DNA of 64,000 nucleotides from Paenibacillus hunanensis (GTDB lineage Bacteria; Bacillota; Bacilli; Paenibacillales; Paenibacillaceae): assembly GCF_014645615.1 (NCBI RefSeq), contig NZ_BMMB01000003.1, forward strand, positions 1-64,000, given 5' to 3'. The notes below the pieces were generated by a model. That model was not told where the DNA came from, did not search any database, and saw only the letters and a list, made by a program, of their open reading frames with translations. Every line of letters begins with the position of its first letter. The first letter of the stretch is position 1. The translations under genes were made by a program, and so were the position numbers. Of the stretch, positions 37,968 through 47,153 are shown piece by piece.

Positions 37968-39350
37968 TTATAGCTTCATTACAGCGATCGAAGCTCCAAT
38001 GCCCGGCACATTCGGATTATTCACTCCACGCGGCAGATCAAAGTTACTAATATACAGTGTATTCCCAACAAACGAAACACTTGCCGGAAACTCTAGTGGC
38101 CCTGCATTGTCGTTATGCGCAACATCCGTTACCTGACCATCCATCGTGACCTTCACAATCGCGTTGCGTTCATTGGCAGCGATATAGATCTGACCATCTG
38201 GTCCAAGTGTCAGCCCATCCGCGCCATATAGCAATGGGCTTTTGGCGATCGTTTCGGCTGCACTGAGCTTTCCATCCATTTGTATCACAAAGCGATTCAC
38301 CTCGCCTGAGCTAGTATTACTCGTGTAGATCGCGCCATCGGTATCGATCGCGATCCCATTGACAACAATCTGCTGCTCGGCACGCTCAGCAGTCAGACCA
38401 GTCGCATACGTCTGTACCTGACCACCAGCCGTCACCGCGTAGAGATTACCTGTCGCTCCACCTGTCACATATAAGGTGCCATCCTGTGCAAAGGCAAGCC
38501 CATTGGCACCCGCCACACCACTGGCAAAGGTTTCTACTTTGGAGCCGTCAAATGGTTCTCCCGTCAGATCAGCTGCATTTACCTTGAAAATAACACCCTC
38601 ATCGCCGCCACTGGCAATATATAGATTCCCCGTCGTATCGAGTGCCATACCTGTGCCTGTACGCGGAAGTACGGTTAATATCGTTGAAGCACCTGTTGTT
38701 GCGTCGATGCGATATAGTTCTCGCGTATCCATGTCGGCGGTGAACACATAGCGCTCATTGGCAACAACGCCTTCGATGCGTGTACCCGTTGTTTGCTCGG
38801 GCTTGAGATCGGTCAATATCGTAACCGATAATAGATCAGCATACGTGTTATCGGTCACCGTATTTGTACTACCTTCCGTAGTGCTTTCTCCCGTACTCAT
38901 GCCTGTACCAGGAGTAGAAGGAGATACGCTATCGTCGGTGTTCTTTTTCACCTGAACAATGCGAGTAGAAGAGTTATAGTGTACACCATAACCCAATTGC
39001 TGAAATGCAGAACGAACCGGGATTAATACTTCTCCTGACGTAACAACTAGAGCAGTTGGAGACGTGCTGGATAGATCGTTTGTGCGGGTAAACGTGACAC
39101 TTTTCTCGCCAAGCGTGAGTGTAAGTATCCCCGTCTGCTCATTCCAATCCGTCTCAGCTCCTAATTGTCCCGCTATAGTCTCAAAAGGCACATACAGACG
39201 GTGATTCAGTGTAAAGCCCTCGATGCCAACAGCTTTACCATCGACCGTCATGTTCATATCGGTTTCCATTGGGGCTGCCCCGCTAACTGAGGGCAAAAAC
39301 ACAAGTCCGCTAGCAAGTACACATGCTGCCAAAGCTTTGTTTCTCATCAT
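37968..39350 (-). CDS. Secreted protein: copper-amine-oxidase-type stalk domain plus NHL/SMP-30-like propeller
   Basis: A 460-residue protein with signal peptide (to VSGA), an N-terminal copper-amine-oxidase-like domain (about 35-135; GKAVGIEGFTLNHRLYVPFET, in part NHRLYVPFET; GEVLIPVRSAFQQLGY), a Ser/Thr-rich hinge and a C-terminal six-bladed propeller of repeated LAFAQDGTLYVTGG, IAIDTDGAIYTSN and LTLGPDGQIYIAAN strands. The stalk domain is common on Paenibacillus surface proteins and probably attaches to the wall. The propeller resembles SMP-30/NHL lactonase-like proteins, but no catalytic metal site was identified. AAAGGGGA lies before the start. Confidence 0.8.
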   Translation of the reverse strand: MMRNKALAACVLASGLVFLPSVSGAAPMETDMNMTVDGKAVGIEGFTLNHRLYVPFETIAGQLGAETDWNEQTGILTLTLGEKSVTFTRTNDLSSTSPTALVVTSGEVLIPVRSAFQQLGYGVHYNSSTRIVQVKKNTDDSVSPSTPGTGMSTGESTTEGSTNTVTDNTYADLLSVTILTDLKPEQTTGTRIEGVVANERYVFTADMDTRELYRIDATTGASTILTVLPRTGTGMALDTTGNLYIASGGDEGVIFKVNAADLTGEPFDGSKVETFASGVAGANGLAFAQDGTLYVTGGATGNLYAVTAGGQVQTYATGLTAERAEQQIVVNGIAIDTDGAIYTSNTSSGEVNRFVIQMDGKLSAAETIAKSPLLYGADGLTLGPDGQIYIAANERNAIVKVTMDGQVTDVAHNDNAGPLEFPASVSFVGNTLYISNFDLPRGVNNPNVPGIGASIAVMKL

Positions 39351-39622
39351 TCTGATTTCCCCTTTCCCGTTTGAATGTGGCTAATGAGCCTTTGTCCATA
39401 TTCCACAGCAGTCAGTTCGATTCCTTTCCTGTAGCGCGATAAAAATGGATAAGCATAATATATTTTTACTTTTTATGTATATTTATACATGGAAATAAGC
39501 ATCATCTACATCTAGAGGCTGAGATGAATCGTTTATAACTCATTCCCAAAGCTGATTTATTTCTCGATTGACTGTATTAAAATGAGACCAAGCCATATAT
39601 TCCTGAACAGGAGGGAATTCAA

Positions 39623-39871
39623 TTGAAGAACATAGCGAAGCAGAATTATATACTTACACATACATCGCAACAACCACTATCGCAATATCGTGCAGGTGCG
39701 GAAGAACGGATCTCTTGCTTTTTCTATACATGGACACCGGAGGGAACAAGTATGGAGCAAACCAATGAACTGGATGAATCAATGGTAATGAGTGCCGAGG
39801 AGCAGCAGCGTCAGATTGATGAAGAGCTGGAATACTTAAATTCGTGGGATCGTGTACTGGAATGGCTGTAA
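39623..39871 (+). CDS. Small acidic protein, unknown
   Basis: An 82-codon frame from TTG 39623, which has AGGAGGGA 8 bases upstream. A second strong site (GGAGGGAAC) stands before an in-frame ATG at 39752, which would give a 40-residue product (MEQTNELDESMVMSAEEQQR, then QIDEELEYLNSWDRVLEWL). The acidic, helical C-terminal half looks like real protein; the N-terminal half is less convincing. No family is recognised. Confidence 0.45.
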   Translation: MKNIAKQNYILTHTSQQPLSQYRAGAEERISCFFYTWTPEGTSMEQTNELDESMVMSAEEQQRQIDEELEYLNSWDRVLEWL

Positions 39872-40075
39872 TGGCATGGATCATGAACTCGTTATGGGCA
39901 AGTTAAGCGGTCATTTTCCACATTGTGCATTCATAACTGCCTAAAGCGGTTAATGGGTACTATAGCTCTGTATGGGGTCTATATATCACTCGACAACAGA
40001 GCATCTTGCAGTCTGTAGATGAACATCTGCTAGTCTTGGACATTTCTACATGCTGCGCACAAGGAGGCTATACAC

Positions 40076-40447
40076 ATGAACTTTAACCTGAATAATCTCA
40101 AAGATATGCTTACTGGCAAAGAAGGTAATAAGGAAGGCGGCAATGGATCATCCGGCGGTATTATGGATATGATCAGCAAGCTGCCACTTGATCAGATCAT
40201 TCAAAAGCTGCCGCTGGATAAGCTGTTAACGCCAGAATTTATGCAAAAATATACACCATTTCAATCGATCGGCGAGCTGCTGCAAAAGGCAGGTCTGGGT
40301 ACAAGCACCGATTCCGCTGACAAGGTGAAGGAAGTACCTAAAGATCAGCTAGATACCCATGTAAGTCAAAATACACAATTCGGATCACTCCAGCAAATGC
40401 TACAAAAAGCCGCAGAGTTTTATGCTTCTCGCAAAGGCGGGCAGTAA
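40076..40447 (+). CDS. Small cytoplasmic protein, unknown
   Basis: A 123-residue hydrophilic protein without a signal peptide. A Gly/Asn/Lys linker (residues 14-29) is followed by tandem short helices with repeated LPLDQIIQKLPLDKLL, then ITEF-like helix LLTPEFMQKYTPF and a C-terminal helix LQQMLQKAAEFYASRK. AAGGAGG 8 bases before the ATG is a strong start. No function can be read. Confidence 0.7.
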   Translation: MNFNLNNLKDMLTGKEGNKEGGNGSSGGIMDMISKLPLDQIIQKLPLDKLLTPEFMQKYTPFQSIGELLQKAGLGTSTDSADKVKEVPKDQLDTHVSQNTQFGSLQQMLQKAAEFYASRKGGQ

Positions 40448-40522
40448 GCAGTATAAGACCTGTTGATCGAGTTCAACTATACGCATCAGATGGTCTAACG
40501 ATACTCGATTATTCATTCACTA

Positions 40523-40633
40523 ATGAGCACCGCTTTGATTATGATTTTCCCACTGGAGCAGGCATCCGAAGCACATCTGATGCTAGAGAAGCGAAGCACC
40601 GTAGGTAAGCCCCTCTTAAAAGGTGAAGCATAG
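40523..40633 (+). pseudogene. C-terminal remnant of a zinc-type quinone oxidoreductase
   Basis: A 36-codon frame ends with FPLEQASEAHLMLEKRSTVGKPLLKG, here in part FPLEQASEAHLMLEKRSTVG. This matches the extreme C-terminus of NADPH:quinone reductase/alcohol dehydrogenase proteins (PLeqaaeAHrlmE...GK). No dehydrogenase core precedes it. It is probably what remains after a deletion and lies 125 bases from dif-like site 4. Confidence 0.45.
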
Positions 40634-40662
40634 GGTAAAGAAGTGAATGCATATTCGATTAG

Positions 40663-40688
40663 AGGTTACCCGGAAGGGTAACCTTTTT
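40663..40688. terminator. Rho-independent terminator
   Basis: AGGTTACCC, a GGAA loop and GGGTAACCT followed by TTTT. It would end the dehydrogenase remnant. Confidence 0.85.
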
Positions 40689-40757
40689 CATTTGTAGGCT
40701 AATACTGCAATGAGTCATTTGGAATGACTATACAGATAATGTATAATATTTTTTATT

Positions 40758-40785
40758 AGTTTACATAATATTTATTATGGTAGTT
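40758..40785 (-). other. dif-like site 4
   Basis: Left arm AGTTTACATAA (exact reversed XerD-type arm), centre TATTTA, right arm TTATGGTAGTT. It is in the same orientation as site 1 and has the same centre; the two agree over 27 consecutive bases. It lies 60 bases before a probable promoter (TTGCAT 40845, TATAAT 40869) of the PucR gene. Confidence 0.55.
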
Positions 40786-40992
40786 TTAATTAATGATATC
40801 AATTGAAGCTAACATAAATAATTCATCACAAACTAAATTATACTTTGCATCAATCTTCAACAAACTTATATAATAAGTGACAAAAAGACGAATGAAGTGA
40901 ATGTATGCATACTTTTTCTAAATCGATCACGAACATCATAATGACATAGAACAGCGGATCCTAGTGAAATGGATAGATGAGGGGGATTCATC

Positions 40993-42654
40993 ATGAGCAG
41001 TATTACTGTTGAGGAAGCGATGGCAGTTGGAGCTTTGACACGTGCGCGTATTATTGCGGGTTTTAGTGGCTTGAAGAATCCGATTGAGCATGTCACGGTA
41101 CTCGAAATTCCAGATTCAGAGGAGTGGTTTAAAGGGCATGAACTGATTATTACTGCCTTTTACAATATTCGTGATGATGCTGAGCGACAACTCGCCTTAT
41201 TAGATAAAATGAAGCTGATGCACTCCGCTGCTCTTGCTCTCTGTTATCCAGGTCTGCATTATCATGCCTTGTCTGAGCAGGTGCTTCAGCGTGCAGAAGA
41301 GCTACACATTCCCATTATCGAAATTCCGCGTGATGTGCCTTATATCGATATCATCTCACCGGTTGTACAGGAAATTCAGAAAAATCGCTCGCTTGAAATC
41401 AAGCAAATGCTTGAAATCCAGAATCAGCTGACCGAATGGCTTGCCCAGAAGCTTGATCCTACGATGATTATTCCCAAAATTGGGGCGATCCTCGGCGATC
41501 CCTTACTACTGGTCGATGATCAATATCGCCAGCTTGCAGGCTATCAGATGGAGTTGACTTCAACTTCAGCTTCATCTGTACATGATGAGATGGATTATCC
41601 TGGAGTTAATGATTTGAGCATACCAGACCAAGCTATAGTGGAGACTGCTTCACGTCATGACGCCTATCCTTCGTCGGTGCTGCCAATGTCGATTGCGACC
41701 CATGTAGCAGCTGAATCCGAACTGGATGGACAGCAATATATCGTAGAAACGATTCAATCTGCTGATCGTGTATATGGCTATCTGTGTGCGTGGAGTGAGG
41801 AGCGCATGCCGCCTTTTAAAGAAATGCTGTATCGCTCCGTCGCGGTCAGCCTGGCGCTCTATTTCACTCAGGAGGACGCGATCCAGAGTGCAGCACGTGA
41901 TTATCAGCAGACTGTACTCGTCAACTGGCTTAACGGTCAGGAGATTACACCGGATCAATTGGAGCGTAGCATACAGGAGCTTGGTTATGATCCGACTACA
42001 TTGGTAGGCATGGCGTTGGTGACTGCATCGAATCGGGAGCAGTCCAGTGAGCTGGCAGGACAGATCAACATATGGTGCAAGCACAATGATCACGCTCGGC
42101 GCTGCATGGTGATTGCTCATGGCTATCAGCTGGTCTTGCTGCTAAGTCAACCCGCGAAAAAGGATTCCTTTGAGGCGGAATACGAAGACTTTTTCACATC
42201 GATGCGTCGTCAGGTGCACATTGAACACACGGTGATCTATGGTCGTATGCTTCATCAACTAGCAGAGGAAGGAGCGGCGTTGTATCGCAGTTTACAGGAT
42301 GTACTCTATTTTCGTCAGCGTATTCCGGCTCTACCGGATGTGATGTATACGGCTGGATTGCCCATTTTCCAGCTACTGCGTACGAGTCGTGCGGTTGCCT
42401 TACTTGCTCCACTTCGTCCGCTACTACAGCCCTTGCTGGAATACGATCAACGAATGAATGCAGACTTCATGGAAACGCTGGAATACTTTCTATTTTATCC
42501 AGAGCAGCAGGATTTACCGGATGTGCTGCATATTCATCGCAATACACTCAATTATCGCAAGCAACGTATTATTGAGATTCTGGGAATGAATCCATTTGAA
42601 AATCCATATCGGATGCAATTTGAGCTGGCGCTGTTAGTGCATCATTTAACATGA
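40993..42654 (+). CDS. PucR-family transcriptional regulator
   Basis: A 553-residue regulator with the N-terminal PucR purine-catabolism domain (residues 1 to about 125; VEEAMAVGALTRARIIAG, VLEIPDSEEWFKGHELIITA in part EWFKGHELIITA), a central ligand-type region and the C-terminal helix-turn-helix DVLHIHRNTLNYRKQRIIEI. PucR proteins control use of purines, allantoin or other nitrogen heterocycles. It precedes a permease and two hydantoin-type enzymes in the same direction, so it probably controls them. GAGGGGG precedes the ATG. Confidence 0.9.
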   Translation: MSSITVEEAMAVGALTRARIIAGFSGLKNPIEHVTVLEIPDSEEWFKGHELIITAFYNIRDDAERQLALLDKMKLMHSAALALCYPGLHYHALSEQVLQRAEELHIPIIEIPRDVPYIDIISPVVQEIQKNRSLEIKQMLEIQNQLTEWLAQKLDPTMIIPKIGAILGDPLLLVDDQYRQLAGYQMELTSTSASSVHDEMDYPGVNDLSIPDQAIVETASRHDAYPSSVLPMSIATHVAAESELDGQQYIVETIQSADRVYGYLCAWSEERMPPFKEMLYRSVAVSLALYFTQEDAIQSAARDYQQTVLVNWLNGQEITPDQLERSIQELGYDPTTLVGMALVTASNREQSSELAGQINIWCKHNDHARRCMVIAHGYQLVLLLSQPAKKDSFEAEYEDFFTSMRRQVHIEHTVIYGRMLHQLAEEGAALYRSLQDVLYFRQRIPALPDVMYTAGLPIFQLLRTSRAVALLAPLRPLLQPLLEYDQRMNADFMETLEYFLFYPEQQDLPDVLHIHRNTLNYRKQRIIEILGMNPFENPYRMQFELALLVHHLT

Positions 42655-42927
42655 TGGATCGAGAGCTGGATACAAAACAAAATGATCATATCGGAGATAG
42701 AGGCATGTTAGATATAGCCAAGCATGCTTCTTTTATTTGAAATTTTTCAAAATAATATCATTATCCGAGTAATTACATGTTAAAATACATAACACAAAAA
42801 TATCGTTTTGGTCATTTGAACAAATAAAATGCCGATTTTTCAGTCTGAAATCCCATTATCATGACAGGAATTATACTCTACTATAGGAGCATACCCGGTG
42901 CGAACCGGTAATGAGGGAGGGGTTCAG

Positions 42928-44232
42928 ATGAGTCAAAATGGTAATGCGGATGATTTCTCACTGTCACGGGTGCCTGCTGATCGTAGGGAGTCGATGTTCA
43001 GTATTATGCTGGTCAGAATTGGGGCATTAACGTGTATTTCACAGTTTCTGATCGGTGCCGCGCTAGGCTATGGCATGACGCTATGGGACGCATTCTGGGC
43101 CACCATGTTCGGTAGTGTTATTTTGCAGGTGGTGTCTGCACTACTTGGAATCGCCGGAGCGAGAGAAGGGATGTCAACAAGTCTGCTTGCCCGCTGGTCA
43201 GGGTTCGGACAGTATGGCTCCAGCATCATTGGCTTGATTTTTGCTATTTCGCTTACGGGCTGGTTTGGCGTGCAGAACTCGGTTTTTGCTGAGGGAATTG
43301 ATGGGGTTACAGGCGGTAAGCTTGGCTTTGTAGTTGCATCCATTATTACAGGCGTAGGCACGACATTACTTGTCTACTTTGGCTTCAAATGGATTAGCTG
43401 GACAGCGAAGATTACTGTACCTTTATTTCTAATTGTGATGGGGATCGGTATTTATCAGGTGCTGAAAAATCACTCCATCGCACAGCTAGCTACAATGGCG
43501 CCACCGGGGCCATTAATGACGATCGGTGCAGCAACGACAATGGTAGCAGGCGGCTTTATTGTGGGCTGTGTAACGACACCGGATATGACTCGCTTTGCCA
43601 AATCTGGACGGGATGTTGTCTGGATTACGCTTGTAGGTACCTTTCTCGGCGAGTTTGGCGTGAATCTGATTGCAGTGCTGATGGCGCATGCTGTAGGTAG
43701 CGCTGATATTATGTCCATCGTGATGCAATTGACTGGCTTGCTGGGTGGGGCCATCGTTGCCTTTGCCACACTTAAAATCAACGACATGAATCTGTACTCC
43801 TCCTCGCTGGGCATTACGAACTTTTTAAGCACTATTTTCAAAATCAATATGAATCGTGGTGTGCTGACCCTCATTCTGGGCGGTCTCGGTACAGTGCTAT
43901 CCATCGTCGGTATTCTTGATAAATTCACTGCCTTTCTGATCATTCTCGGTGTAGCCATTCCACCGATCGCAGGCATTATGGCGATCGATTACTACCTTTT
44001 AAAACGATTCCGGCAGGAGCTGGACACTTCACGTGCGCTGGGCACATTGCCAGAATACTGTGAGAAGTTCAATCCGGTCGCGATCTTCTCCTGGCTCATC
44101 GGCTTTGCCGCAGGCTTGTTCATTACCTGGGGCGTACAGGCGCTAACGTCTATCATTGTCAGCTCAGTCGTGTATTACGTCGGCATGAAGCTGCTCGCAC
44201 CGAAAAAGGTGTTGGATCTAACCAAAGGCTAA
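42928..44232 (+). CDS. NCS1-family purine/cytosine/hydantoin permease
   Basis: A 434-residue transporter with about 12 helices, of the CodB/NCS1 type: QFLIGAALGYGMTLWDAFWA, ISLTGWFGVQNSVFAEG and VGCVTTPDMTRFAKSG (a conserved TPDMTRF motif). It would import a nucleobase or hydantoin-like ring for the enzymes encoded next. ATG 42928 follows GGGAGGGG; a frame 30 bases longer lacks a site. Confidence 0.9.
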   Translation: MSQNGNADDFSLSRVPADRRESMFSIMLVRIGALTCISQFLIGAALGYGMTLWDAFWATMFGSVILQVVSALLGIAGAREGMSTSLLARWSGFGQYGSSIIGLIFAISLTGWFGVQNSVFAEGIDGVTGGKLGFVVASIITGVGTTLLVYFGFKWISWTAKITVPLFLIVMGIGIYQVLKNHSIAQLATMAPPGPLMTIGAATTMVAGGFIVGCVTTPDMTRFAKSGRDVVWITLVGTFLGEFGVNLIAVLMAHAVGSADIMSIVMQLTGLLGGAIVAFATLKINDMNLYSSSLGITNFLSTIFKINMNRGVLTLILGGLGTVLSIVGILDKFTAFLIILGVAIPPIAGIMAIDYYLLKRFRQELDTSRALGTLPEYCEKFNPVAIFSWLIGFAAGLFITWGVQALTSIIVSSVVYYVGMKLLAPKKVLDLTKG

Positions 44233-44345
44233 GTAAGGCTGAGATAAACTGAGTTAACTTGGATTGGCTTACGACGTCTAGCATAAACGTTCATTCTCTT
44301 TATTTATCTAATCAACTGATCCACTACCGAAGGAGGCCTACATTC

Positions 44346-45464
44346 ATGAGATGGATTACGGAAGAAGATATTGAAAATCTGGCAGTCGGAGCTGCATTAC
44401 TGGGTACTGGCGGCGGTGGCGACCCTTATCTGGGCAAGTTAATGGTGCAAAAGTGTATTCGTGAACATGGTCCTATTCAAATGATCGATCCATCCGAATT
44501 GCCAGATGAGGCATGGGTCATACCGACAGCAATGATGGGTGCACCAACAATCATGATGGAAAAAATACCGAATGGTGATGAAGCGCTCAAGTCTATGCGT
44601 TTACTGGAGGAAAAAGCTGGTATTACCGCCTTTGCTACGATGCCGATCGAATGTGGTGGCTTGAACTCCACCGTGCCATTTGTCGTCGCGTCCAAGGCAG
44701 GCATTCCGCTTGTAGATGCGGATGGGATGGGACGTGCTTTTCCCGAGCTACAAATGGAAACCTTTCATATTTACGGCATTTCAGGCACACCGATGGCACT
44801 ACACAATGAACGTGGCGATCGTGTCATGCTGGAAACACTGGATAATCACATGCTGGAATACATTTCACGTGGCATTGCTGTACGCATGGGCGGTGCAGCT
44901 CATGTCGCTGAATACATGATGAATGGGGCAGACGTGAAGCGCACCTCCATTCATGGGACGATGACGCTCTGTATGGAGCTAGGACGGGCGATACGCGAGT
45001 CTCAGACGACCAAGCGCGATCCAGTCGAAGCGATTAAGGAGGTTACCCGCCAGTCGATCTATGGAGAGGCGCTCGTGATTTTCCGAGGGAAGATTACGGA
45101 TATTGAACGTCAGTCCACGGATGGATTCGTACGTGGTAAAGCGCTTGTTTCTGGACTGGGAGAATATGAAGGACAGGAGCTTCGGGTCGATTTTCAAAAT
45201 GAGAATCTATGCGCGATGATCGATGGAGAATTGCAGGCAATGGTGCCCGATCTGATTACTTTTCTCGATCAGGAGACAGGCATGCCAATCACAACCGAAT
45301 CGATCAAGTACGGCTTCCGTGTGATCTGCCTGGCGATTCCGACACCGGATATTATGCGTAGTGAGGCAGCGCTTGAGGTGTGGGGGCCGCGTTACTTTGG
45401 CTATGATACCGATTATGAGCCGGTCGAGCGGATTCAGCAGAGAAGGAGTGAGCAGCATGTATAA
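44346..45464 (+). CDS. DUF917 protein, S-methyl-thiohydantoin desulfurase-like
   Basis: A 372-residue DUF917 protein: ENLAVGAALLGTGGGGDPYLG near the N-terminus, in part GAALLGTGGGGDPYLG, then FATMPIECGGLNSTVPF and VDADGMGRAFPELQM. These proteins usually accompany hydantoinase/oxoprolinase genes; the Pfam domain name refers to S-methyl-thiohydantoin desulfurase. GAAGGAGG lies before ATG 44346. It overlaps the next gene by eight bases. The role in ring cleavage is inferred from family and neighbours. Confidence 0.85.
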   Translation: MRWITEEDIENLAVGAALLGTGGGGDPYLGKLMVQKCIREHGPIQMIDPSELPDEAWVIPTAMMGAPTIMMEKIPNGDEALKSMRLLEEKAGITAFATMPIECGGLNSTVPFVVASKAGIPLVDADGMGRAFPELQMETFHIYGISGTPMALHNERGDRVMLETLDNHMLEYISRGIAVRMGGAAHVAEYMMNGADVKRTSIHGTMTLCMELGRAIRESQTTKRDPVEAIKEVTRQSIYGEALVIFRGKITDIERQSTDGFVRGKALVSGLGEYEGQELRVDFQNENLCAMIDGELQAMVPDLITFLDQETGMPITTESIKYGFRVICLAIPTPDIMRSEAALEVWGPRYFGYDTDYEPVERIQQRRSEQHV

Positions 45465-47040
45465 AATCGGCATCGATGTGGGTGGAACGAATACAGATGC
45501 AGTCATCATGAATGAACAGCAGCAGGTCATTGCCAATGTCAAAGCGCCAACAACGCAGGATGTGGAATCTGGCATTTACGACGCGCTTGATCGTATTTTG
45601 AAGCAATCTGCAATTGATCCGCGGCGCATCTCCTCTGTTATGCTGGGTACAACGCATGCGACCAATGCGATCATTGAACGCAGCAGACTAGCCAAGATCG
45701 CCTGTGTACGCATTTGTCTACCTGCTGGAACCTCTGTCGAGCCGATGTTCACATGGGATGCCTCGCTCAAGGCAGCAGCAGGAAGCGACTATTATTATGT
45801 ACACGGTGGCTGCGAATCGAATGGACGACCGCTAGCAGCAAAAAGTCTGGATCGTGCTGAATGTATGAGTGTGCTGGAGAAAATTCAGGCCTCTGGTGTC
45901 GAATCGATTGCGGTGACGTCGATCTTTTCTCCAGTGCTGGCTTCCTATGAACAGCAATTCGCAGGGTGGGCAGCAGAAGTGCTAGGAGAGGATTTCCCCG
46001 TAACGATCTCGTCAGAGATTGGCAGCCTTGGCTTACTGGAGCGAGAGAACTCTGCTGCTCTGAATGCAGCGCTCGTTAAGGTAGCCTCTGCGGTATCCGG
46101 TGGACTGGAAATGGCGCTACAACGCTATGGAATCGAGGCGCAGATTTATTTTGCCCAGAATGACGGGACACTGATGACACTGGAGTATGCGAGAAAGTAT
46201 CCGATCCTCACAATCGGCTCCGGGCCAACGAATAGTATTCGTGGAGCAGCAGAATTAAGCGGGTTGAAGGATTGTATCATTTGCGATATTGGCGGCACAA
46301 CAACAGATATTGGCATTCTCGTCAACGGCTTTCCGCGCGAATCGAGTGTGGCGGTGACGCTCGGTGGGGTACGTACTAACTTTCGGATGCCAGATATCGT
46401 ATCGATCGGGATCGGTGGCGGTAGTATTGTAAGGCAAACTGAAGCTGGCGTTACGGTAGGACCCGATAGCGTAGGCTACAATATCGTACGCGATAGTATC
46501 ACATTTGGCGGTAATGTGCTGACGGCAACGGACTGTCTGCTTGCTTCGGGTCAGGCAGTTATCGATCATCCCGATTGTGATCTAACACGATTGGCTGTCA
46601 TTCCGCAGCATGTATGGCAACAAGCGATTGCATACATTAACGAGCGGGTACAAACGGCGATCGATCAAATTAAGACGAGTGCGGCAAACGTCCCCGTCGT
46701 GCTGGTGGGTGGTGGTGCAATTCTCATTCCAGGTGGGATTGAAGGAGCTTCCGAAGTGATTCGTCCGCAGCATTCAGGCTGTGCCAATGCACTGGGTGCT
46801 GCGATTGCGCAGGTAAGTGGGGATATTGATAAAATGTTCTCCATGGCAGGTCGCAAGCGTGAGCTAGTGCTGGAGGAAGCGGCGAATGAAGCTAAGCAGA
46901 AGGCGATTGATGCAGGTGCTGATCCAACGACGGTCGAATTGATCGATCTGGAGGAGCTACCGATGGCGTATGTTACGTCTGAATTTGTACGTATTAAAGC
47001 CAAAGCAGCAGGTGCGATGAAAGCTATGTCTGCGGTGTAA
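45457..47040 (+). CDS. Hydantoinase/oxoprolinase-family protein
   Basis: A 527-residue ATPase-fold enzyme of the hydantoinase A/5-oxoprolinase family. The N-terminal phosphate-binding loop is GIDVGGTNTDAVI; later blocks are MLGTTHATNAIIER, CDIGGTTTDIGILVNG, IGIGGGSIVRQ and VGGGAILIPGG. It would open a hydantoin or oxoproline ring using ATP. The frame extends upstream to 45361, but AGAAGGAG stands 7 bases before ATG 45457. It ends the putative PucR-controlled set. Confidence 0.88.
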   Translation: MYKIGIDVGGTNTDAVIMNEQQQVIANVKAPTTQDVESGIYDALDRILKQSAIDPRRISSVMLGTTHATNAIIERSRLAKIACVRICLPAGTSVEPMFTWDASLKAAAGSDYYYVHGGCESNGRPLAAKSLDRAECMSVLEKIQASGVESIAVTSIFSPVLASYEQQFAGWAAEVLGEDFPVTISSEIGSLGLLERENSAALNAALVKVASAVSGGLEMALQRYGIEAQIYFAQNDGTLMTLEYARKYPILTIGSGPTNSIRGAAELSGLKDCIICDIGGTTTDIGILVNGFPRESSVAVTLGGVRTNFRMPDIVSIGIGGGSIVRQTEAGVTVGPDSVGYNIVRDSITFGGNVLTATDCLLASGQAVIDHPDCDLTRLAVIPQHVWQQAIAYINERVQTAIDQIKTSAANVPVVLVGGGAILIPGGIEGASEVIRPQHSGCANALGAAIAQVSGDIDKMFSMAGRKRELVLEEAANEAKQKAIDAGADPTTVELIDLEELPMAYVTSEFVRIKAKAAGAMKAMSAV

Positions 47041-47056
47041 TCGTGAATCTACAAGA

Positions 47057-47107
47057 AGACCCCCGGTGTATCCTTCATACAGGAAGGATACACCAGGGGT
47101 CTATTTC
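47057..47107. terminator. Terminator of the hydantoin operon
   Basis: A 20-bp near-perfect stem: AGACCCCCGGTGTATCCTTC pairs with 47083-47102 with one mismatch, followed by ATTTCT. It also faces the end of the esterase gene on the other strand. Confidence 0.75.
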
Positions 47108-47153
47108 TATCGTGCTACTTACATACTTACAAGTTATTTCTATTTACAAATGA

